A DNA stretch of 8,518 nt. It comes from Methanospirillum hungatei (GTDB lineage Archaea > Halobacteriota > Methanomicrobia > Methanomicrobiales > Methanospirillaceae). The notes below the pieces were generated by a model that did not search any database, was not told the DNA's origin, and saw only the letters and a list, made by a program, of their open reading frames with translations. The first letter of the stretch is position 1; the number at the start of each line of letters is the position of its first letter. The DNA is taken from NCBI GenBank assembly GCA_003251955.1, contig QKDV01000030.1, positions 1 through 8,518 of the forward strand, read 5' to 3'. Shown one piece after another: positions 1 to 3,918 of the stretch. The translations under genes and the position numbers were made by a program.

Positions 1-432
1 CTCTGGCCATCCTATACCTGTAAGATACGAGGCAACCCGTGATGCTTTCTCTATCGCTGCTGTATGCTCTGAATCAGATGATGAGACACCGGATGGCCGG
101 GTCGGATCGATATCTACCGGGAGCCATCTCCGGCAGAGGATATCGCTGTCTCCTGCTGACTTCTCGTCTCTTCCGAGCCGGGTCTCGATCCTGTTGGCCC
201 GTCGTGCCAGGAGATCGGGATTGACCGGGTTGAGGGTGACATATACTCCTGCATACTCACCCCGGTTGTCAAACGAGACCGCATCTGCACTGAGCTTGTC
301 AAAGTTATCATAATACCCGGATGCAGTGCCTCTCTTTCCGATTAGCCTGACTTCAACGGTCTGGCCCGGTTCAAAAAGGAGAGAGCAGGCCGAACGGGTA
401 GGATGATCGATGGTACGTTCAGACCCTGACAT
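1..432 (-). CDS. Archaeo-eukaryotic-type primase (AEP), N-terminal 144 residues, truncated by window edge
   Basis: The minus-strand frame from an ATG at 430-432 stays open to base 1, so this is the N-terminus of a longer protein whose stop lies outside the window. After about 20 residues comes a stretch ending in YVTLNPVNPDLLARRANR (64-81), then WLPVDIDPTRPSG (103-115) followed by SSSDSEHTAAIEKA. I recognise this from the primase-polymerase domain of plasmid- and provirus-borne primase/helicase proteins. D107 and D109 form the DxD metal-binding motif of the AEP fold; the second motif (SGNGxH type) would lie just past the edge. The start is supported by a GGGAGG Shine-Dalgarno at 439-444, 6 bases from the ATG. 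It is last in a three-gene unit, overlapping the gene before it by 14 bases. Inferred role: priming DNA synthesis for a mobile element. Whether a helicase/ATPase domain follows cannot be seen. Confidence 0.85.
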   Translation of the reverse strand, partial: MSGSERTIDHPTRSACSLLFEPGQTVEVRLIGKRGTASGYYDNFDKLSADAVSFDNRGEYAGVYVTLNPVNPDLLARRANRIETRLGRDEKSAGDSDILCRRWLPVDIDPTRPSGVSSSDSEHTAAIEKASRVASYLTGIGWPE

Positions 433-604
433 TGTGTTCCTCCCAGCAGTCTGAAAATTCCCGGTCTATCAGGGCATAGACAGAAAATGTCTCTTCTCCG
501 GTGAAAACAGACCTCCAGGCTGTGCACCGGGTACTAAGGCATGGAACAAGATCCCGGCCTGACGAGATGAACGGGCATATCCGGGGTGTATCTTCCCGGT
601 TCAT
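419..604 (-). CDS. Small cysteine-containing protein (61 aa), possible metal-binding
   Basis: No family is named with certainty. The N-terminal half has the pattern ICPF (C10), LVPC (C22), STRCTAW (C27); a fourth cysteine (C53) is near the C-terminus. The arrangement CPF-x(8)-VPC-x(4)-C resembles small phage and plasmid proteins that may bind zinc or an Fe-S cluster, but this is inference. Its ATG overlaps the stop codon of the preceding nuclease-like gene in an ATGA junction (601-604), and GGTGA lies 6 bases upstream of the start, so translational coupling is likely. Its own 3' end overlaps the primase start by 14 bases and carries the primase Shine-Dalgarno. These junctions are the best evidence that this short frame is a real gene. 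Possible roles include accessory replication factor or regulator. Confidence 0.65.
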   Translation of the reverse strand: MNREDTPRICPFISSGRDLVPCLSTRCTAWRSVFTGEETFSVYALIDREFSDCWEEHNVRV

Positions 605-933
605 ATCAGATCACCCCTGACTGGCAGAGCTCCGCCAGGCATGATCCTGTACCTGAACCACTGCCTGAAGATGTAGATCCACAGGTACACAATCCCGGGC
701 AGAGTGTTGCTGTTTACAAGTTCTGCTAGACGGACGACATCTTCACTGAACCGGGAAATTCCTCCGCTTCGTGCACGCCTGACTGAGATGAACAGGATCG
801 ACTGGCCGTTCCATGCAATGAGATCGAACGGCCGGGACGAGCCTGCGATCCGTACCGAGTGATACCCAGCACGATCAAGTTCTGTCAATGCATGATAGAG
901 GATAGCCCGTGAGGTGAGGCTGTTATCTGCCAT
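601..933 (-). CDS. PD-(D/E)XK-like nuclease-fold protein (Holliday-junction resolvase-like), possibly inactive
   Basis: A 110-residue protein if started at the ATG at 931-933; an in-frame ATG at 940-942 would add three residues. The downstream ATG is preferred because GGGAGGG directly abuts the upstream one but lies 9 bases from the downstream one. The numbering here uses the longer form. An N-terminal helix (residues 12-26) leads to GYHSVRIAGSSRPFDLIAW (26-44), then a strand ILFISVRRAR (49-58), the alpha-beta order of archaeal resolvase/restriction-fold proteins. D40 matches the family's metal-binding aspartate. The usual E/Q-x-K is replaced by S53-V-R55, so cleavage activity is doubtful. 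The C-terminus is aromatic and basic (WIYIFRQWFRYRI). It is first in the primase unit and overlaps the next gene by an ATGA. Possible role: DNA binding or processing during replication of a mobile element. The fold assignment is by eye. Confidence 0.65.
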   Translation of the reverse strand: MADNSLTSRAILYHALTELDRAGYHSVRIAGSSRPFDLIAWNGQSILFISVRRARSGGISRFSEDVVRLAELVNSNTLPGIVYLWIYIFRQWFRYRIMPGGALPVRGDLI

Positions 934-1031
934 CTGTCTCATCCCTCCCGGTTATATGGATGCAGATGAGTGCTCTTCTGAAGCGTGGATACCCGGTCAG
1001 GATATCTGTACACACAATCAGACTACAATCC

Positions 1032-1348
1032 ACAGGTTACACCCCCGGATGACAGAAAGGTACAAGAGCTCAAAAGGTTATACAGGTAGTTTACCCCCGC
1101 CTTTCTTCCTGGTCCGCCAAGATTTAGAAGGATTGTGCGGGGTTTGTCTATTTTCATTCGGTTCATAGTATCACACTATTTCTGTGCATAGTCCACTTTC
1201 GACATCAAGTTCCTGAATCCGGACATCTGTGAAAAGGCACAGGGCTGTGGTTGCCGAAATCCTCTACGATTGACCATTATCCACTGCCATGAAACAAGCG
1301 GGAAATGAGCATCTTAGAAATCAGGGCCCGGTGAATGTCACCCCCGGA
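1032..1348. repeat. Three ACCCCCG motif copies upstream of the primase unit
   Basis: ACCCCCG occurs at 1041-1047, 1093-1099 and 1340-1346. The first two sit in longer similar contexts: ACAGGT is followed 3-5 bases later by a TTAC/CACC-type C-run, at 1032-1046 and 1082-1099, about 50 bases apart. The third is followed by GGA, like the first. The copies lie between the primase unit and the next gene, where replication iterons or operators of an element would be expected. The motif is short, so chance occurrence is possible. Confidence 0.3.
1238..1249. promoter_or_regulatory. Short inverted repeat CACAG-GG-CTGTG
   Basis: Perfect 5-base arms around a two-base centre in the gene-free region. It could be a binding site for a dimeric regulator, but its role is unknown. 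A second, weaker inverted repeat (ATAGT-5-ACTAT) lies at 1165-1179. Confidence 0.25.
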
Positions 1349-1377
1349 CCGCTCTGATCGGGTACCGCTGATCATAA

Positions 1378-1394
1378 CACGGACATTGTTCGTG
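1378..1394. promoter_or_regulatory. 17-base near-perfect palindrome, operator-like
   Basis: CACGGACATTGTTCGTG pairs at seven of eight positions around a central T; the only mismatch is G opposite T. This size and symmetry are typical of a site for a dimeric winged-helix or helix-turn-helix regulator. It lies in the gene-free region about 450 bases upstream of the primase unit and downstream of the secreted-protein gene. No regulator gene is visible in the window, so the partner is unknown. Confidence 0.35.
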
Positions 1395-1498
1395 ATTAGA
1401 GGGATTTACAGGAAATTTTAGCATTTTTACCATGAGCATGAAGGACATGGCATATGGTGATTCAGTACCAGGGGTATCTAAAGGTAAGGTAAACAGGG

Positions 1499-1598
1499 TG
1501 AAAGTGATCAGGGGGATTTGAGATGGCGGCATTTCACAGCCGAATATCAGGATCGTGCAATTTGGTTGAGAATTACACTTTCACAAACCCCTGATCAC
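1499..1598. repeat. Paired inverted segments around a 70-base spacer
   Basis: GTGATCAGGGG (1504-1514) is matched exactly by its reverse complement CCCCTGATCAC (1588-1598). The overlapping GTGAAAGTG (1499-1507) is likewise matched by CACTTTCAC (1576-1584). The order is A-B then A'-B', not A-B then B'-A', so the two pairs cannot both form in a single continuous stem. The copies lie just downstream of the secreted-protein gene. Possible roles are a recombination site, a regulator site or a decayed terminal repeat. Confidence 0.35.
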
Positions 1599-1617
1599 GG
1601 GTATGTTCTGTCAGCGA

Positions 1618-2148
1618 TCAGTACAGGGTCAGATCGTGGACGGTCATATTTCCAGATACAAAGCCTGTCGATCTCATGGTCTCATTCCCGTCTGATCCTG
1701 ATCCAAGGAGCATGAATCCGGTCCCGTTCACCAGGGTTTCACCAGAGAGACCGGAGATGGGCACACGGGTCATGGTGTAGGTTCCATGGCCGAGGATTCC
1801 TGATGTGAAGAGGTCTGCCCTGCCTGCTTCATTGCTCCGGTCCGGTGTCAGAAATACACATGTATGACCGGAATCAGGTGAGACTCTGCCGGTTGTATAA
1901 TCAGAGAAGAGAAGGGGGCCTTCTCCATGGACTGACATTCCTATTCCTGATTGTTCTCCGATGATACGGGAGAGTTCTGATGCTCCGACAGTCATTATGC
2001 GTGATGAAAATGACCCATTTGTATCTTCACCTGTTCCGGTGAGCATCATAACCCCGTCGGTGCTGATTGTTGTGCCGAGGTACTCTGCCCCGGTAAGGGA
2101 GGCCAGGATCAGGAAGAGGGATCCTGACAGCAGATAATTCCACCGCAT
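1618..2148 (-). CDS. Secreted protein of unknown function (176 aa) with N-terminal signal peptide
   Basis: I do not recognise the family. Residues 1-21 form a typical Sec signal: basic MR, a hydrophobic core from about residue 5 to 18, then SLTGA with probable cleavage before E22. The mature part is rich in Gly, Ser and Thr, has one cysteine (C97) and no further membrane helix, and looks beta-rich. Four Asn-X-Ser/Thr sequons (N44, N141, N155, N167) suggest archaeal N-glycosylation and thus a surface or extracellular location. The start is fixed by GGAGG a few bases upstream of the ATG. It follows the 167-residue gene after 15 bases, so the two are probably one transcript. It could be an envelope-associated protein or the product of an integrated element; nothing in the sequence decides between these. 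Confidence 0.75.
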   Translation of the reverse strand: MRWNYLLSGSLFLILASLTGAEYLGTTISTDGVMMLTGTGEDTNGSFSSRIMTVGASELSRIIGEQSGIGMSVHGEGPLLFSDYTTGRVSPDSGHTCVFLTPDRSNEAGRADLFTSGILGHGTYTMTRVPISGLSGETLVNGTGFMLLGSGSDGNETMRSTGFVSGNMTVHDLTLY

Positions 2149-2163
2149 TTCCCCTCCGGGTGA

Positions 2164-2667
2164 TTATGCCAGGAGAGGAACATTATCCGCCCAGCTCTCT
2201 ATTCCGGTGAGAATGCTGTCGGCTTCATATCCTGATACCACTACGCTGTCACGTCTGAAGGTGACGGTGTAGATCTCATCGTTTGCACTGTGGCATTTGA
2301 TGGCACAGCTGAAGGTGTCTTCAGAACTGTCATGTGATGGTGTTCCGCCCATTGCAGTGTTTATCGCGGTTGTTGCAATGATGGTGCTGACGTCTGTACT
2401 GAAGGATGCAGATGTCGGGGCCCTGACAGAGATCTGGCCGACGGTCTTTGCTTCTGCATTTTCATACACGATCTTGCCTGAGTAGTGTTCAGATCCCCTG
2501 ACAACTGCTGCAACGGTTGCACCGTTTGAGGTGTACGAGGTGCAGCCCCAGGGGTTGTTGTCGATGACATCCTGGACAAGGGCCAGGAAATTTGCTACGG
2601 TGTCGATAGGTGCGGTGAGTTTTCGCTCAGCCGACTTGGTGACACTCTTGGTTGTAAAGTCTGCCAT
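2164..2667 (-). CDS. Protein of unknown function (167 aa), first gene of a two-gene unit
   Basis: No signal peptide or membrane segment. The N-terminus (MADFTTKSVTKSAERKL) is basic and polar, and a helix at about 20-36 leads to NNPWGCTSY (37-45). The rest is rich in Ser, Thr, Ala and Val, and alternating strand-like segments (for example KIVYE, QISVRA, YTVTFRRDSVVVSGY) suggest a beta-sandwich followed by a C-terminal helix (DSILTGIESWAD). Cysteines are at 42, 121 and 125, the last two as a CAIKC pair. Codon use is strongly coding-like and the frame is clean from ATG to TAA, so it is surely expressed protein. It is followed after 15 bases by the secreted-protein gene. A structural or virion-like role is possible because a replication module lies nearby, but that is inference only. 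Confidence 0.75.
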   Translation of the reverse strand: MADFTTKSVTKSAERKLTAPIDTVANFLALVQDVIDNNPWGCTSYTSNGATVAAVVRGSEHYSGKIVYENAEAKTVGQISVRAPTSASFSTDVSTIIATTAINTAMGGTPSHDSSEDTFSCAIKCHSANDEIYTVTFRRDSVVVSGYEADSILTGIESWADNVPLLA

Positions 2668-2679
2668 TGTTCGATTCCC

Positions 2680-2732
2680 GCCGATTTCTCGGCTATGTAT
2701 TATGTCGACCGGTATAGGGATGTAATTTTAAA
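2680..2732 (-). promoter_or_regulatory. Probable archaeal TATA box and leader hairpin for the two-gene unit
   Basis: On the minus strand TTTAAAATTA (2723-2732) is a good archaeal TATA-box candidate. It predicts a transcript start near 2702 and a leader of about 35 bases before the ATG at 2665-2667. The leader holds a perfect hairpin (2680-2693): 5-base stem GCCGA/UCGGC capped by a GAAA tetraloop of the GNRA class, ending 12 bases before the start codon. No good Shine-Dalgarno is seen; GGCGGGA at the hairpin foot is the only candidate. The hairpin may protect the 5' end or modulate initiation. Confidence 0.45.
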
Positions 2733-2822
2733 GGGCTGTGAATCGGGGGGAGAATGAGAGAAGAATAGAAAATTGGAATGAATTGAAGTATTATTTTTGT
2801 GCACCGTGGTGATGATGGGTGA

Positions 2823-3060
2823 TCATACCCGTAGCCCTGACACATACCTGAAACGCTTCAGCAGGTTTCTGATCTCATCGATAGTCAAAGCAGCTTCATC
2901 GGGTAGATGTCCGGCATGAGGAACTCAGTTCCGGAGAGGTGGGAGTTATCGCGGTTCTAGTAGGTCAGGTTCTTCTTACTATCAGGTGTGTCTAACCAGT
3001 CTTCGAGTTAATGTCAAAACATGATTTTCTTCACTTCCCAATGCTCCAGGCCAGATATTC
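2823..3060 (-). pseudogene. Decayed protein-coding remnant, frameshifted and interrupted by stops
   Basis: Read on the minus strand, the end of this stretch gives a protein-like tail, DEAALTIDEIRNLLKRF and on to RV, ending at a TGA (2823-2825). Just upstream, in a neighbouring frame, it gives NRDNSHLSGTEFLMPDIYP with a strong C/G third-position preference (AAC CGC GAT AAC TCC CAC CTC TCC). The two join if one frameshift is placed near 2900. A TAG precedes the asparagine, and still further upstream WLDTPDSKKNLTY and ISGLEHWEVKKIM occur in the same frame, interrupted by TGA and TAA. This pattern fits a dead gene. The family is not recognised. A T-rich stretch follows on the minus strand (2790-2760), consistent with an old 3' end. 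Confidence 0.45.
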
Positions 3061-3247
3061 CCGGTGATACCCGGTAACAATCGAAAATGTTTGTTATGAA
3101 AGGAAGAGTAAAGAGGAGGACTCGATCCTTTTTGTGAGTGAAAGGCACTCCTCTATTGTTCTACAATTCGGAAACATAATACAGAGATTGGTTGTCTTTT
3201 CCAGGTCTGTCGTTGGTAATTAACAGGGACAAACCCAACGGGGTAGT
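3061..3247. other. Non-coding stretch between the gene remnant and the DUF2115 gene
   Basis: No open frame worth reporting. A small hairpin, GAGTG-5-CACTC at 3136-3150, lies next to a T-run on the plus strand (3129-3133) but on the wrong side for a plus-strand terminator; on the minus strand it is followed by ACAAAAAGG. It lies downstream of the DUF2115 gene and could form part of its 3' end, though the evidence is thin. Together with 2668-3060, this makes about 580 bases without an intact gene. Confidence 0.3.
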
Positions 3248-3730
3248 TTATATCGGCCTGCATACACAGTACCTGCAGAGTGTCGGCTCGCCATCAGATA
3301 TCCTACCCTTCCGACTGCAGTAGTAATCACCGTCCGGCCCACTAATAACCTTTAAATCCGGGGAATCAAAGCCCGGGGGATGCAGGGGTCGTTTCGCAAT
3401 AAATACCAGGTACAGTGAAATGTTTGTAACATAACATCTCAAATCCGTTTCTTCCGGTGCATATTCATCAAAGTAGCGATTAAGAGCATCCCTGAACTCT
3501 TCGACATTATCAGATCTGATGACAACATCAGGATCCGGACAGGTTTCATCCATGATCTCCCTGAATACTGCATAGTCATATTCAGCTAACATCGAAATCG
3601 GAGACACAGAACCCTTTGAAGGTGTTTCATGTACCCCCTTTATTCGAGAGATATATTCAGATATTGTGCTCATATCGCCCTTTATTACTTCAAGAAGTTC
3701 AGACGCCTTCAACAACACCACCCGGTACAT
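3248..3730 (-). CDS. DUF2115 / UPF0305 family protein (160 aa)
   Basis: Recognised by the family's N-terminal KASELLEVIKGDMSTIS (8-23) and by its C-terminal block: YLVFIAKRPLHPPG (106-119), then DGDYYC, then a closing LCRYCVCR with clustered cysteines. This family is known from methanogens and has no assigned reaction. The four C-terminal cysteines (one in YYC, three in LCRYCVC) could bind a metal or an Fe-S cluster; that is inference. The middle of the protein, including ETDLRCYVTNISL, is less conserved. The start is forced because TGA immediately precedes the ATG in frame. There is no good Shine-Dalgarno (only GAG about 10 bases upstream), so a short leader or leaderless mRNA is possible. 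The gene is divergent from the PAS sensor, with 188 bases between. Length is close to the lower end I would expect for the family. Confidence 0.85.
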   Translation of the reverse strand: MYRVVLLKASELLEVIKGDMSTISEYISRIKGVHETPSKGSVSPISMLAEYDYAVFREIMDETCPDPDVVIRSDNVEEFRDALNRYFDEYAPEETDLRCYVTNISLYLVFIAKRPLHPPGFDSPDLKVISGPDGDYYCSRKGRISDGEPTLCRYCVCRPI

Positions 3731-3918
3731 TCATAGGTTACTCAACTGTCTATGAAAATCCATTCTCAAAATAACAGTTACTATATCCTCGCGGACTTCT
3801 TCTTGATTATCGGAGAATGTATATCATTCATACCATTTTTAATCAAAATGCATAAGCCAATATTCTAATACCAGAGGTCGCATATGACTAAAAAAAGATT
3901 CAGTGATTTCTTGTTATT
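3731..3918. promoter_or_regulatory. AT-rich divergent promoter region between the DUF2115 and PAS-sensor genes
   Basis: This 188-base region must drive both genes. For the minus-strand gene, GATATAG near 3779-3785 is a TATA-like candidate giving a leader of roughly 25 bases. For the plus-strand gene, TTTTTAATC (about 3836-3844) is a candidate. An inverted repeat GAATG-TATAT-CATTC (3815-3829) has a TATA-like core and could be a site where a dimeric regulator blocks access. All of these are read by eye, and AT-rich sequence gives many false matches. Confidence 0.35.

Larger units (their letters stand above)
943..1617. other. 675-base gene-free region upstream of the primase unit
   Basis: No frame in this stretch has a convincing start, ribosome binding site and protein-like composition. 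Between 1171 and 1300 two minus-strand frames and one plus-strand frame are open for about 30-40 codons each, which leaves no clear coding choice and suggests either chance or decayed sequence. The region carries short palindromes (1165-1179, 1238-1249, 1378-1394), three ACCCCCG motifs and an inverted repeat near 1500-1600, listed separately. It should contain the promoter of the primase unit. A weak TATA-like candidate on the minus strand lies near 1076-1084 (GTATAACC), but I cannot place a promoter with confidence. Confidence 0.5.

Noticed and set aside
914..1168. 84-codon plus-strand open frame
   Set aside because: It starts inside the nuclease-like gene on the other strand, has no ribosome binding site and an irregular composition; nothing suggests a protein family.
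1171..1300. Several 30-40-codon open stretches on both strands
   Set aside because: Three frames are equally open and none has a start with a ribosome binding site; could be gene remnants but no frame is favoured.
1338..1532. 64-codon minus-strand open frame in the gene-free region
   Set aside because: Proline- and methionine-rich low-plausibility sequence, no convincing Shine-Dalgarno, overlaps palindromes and repeats.
2809..2840. GTGATGA followed by CTGA, resembling C and D boxes of an archaeal guide RNA
   Set aside because: No matching internal D'/C' pair or second D box at proper spacing, and the motif lies at the end of the gene remnant; likely chance. A similar GTGATGA near 5792 fails the same test.
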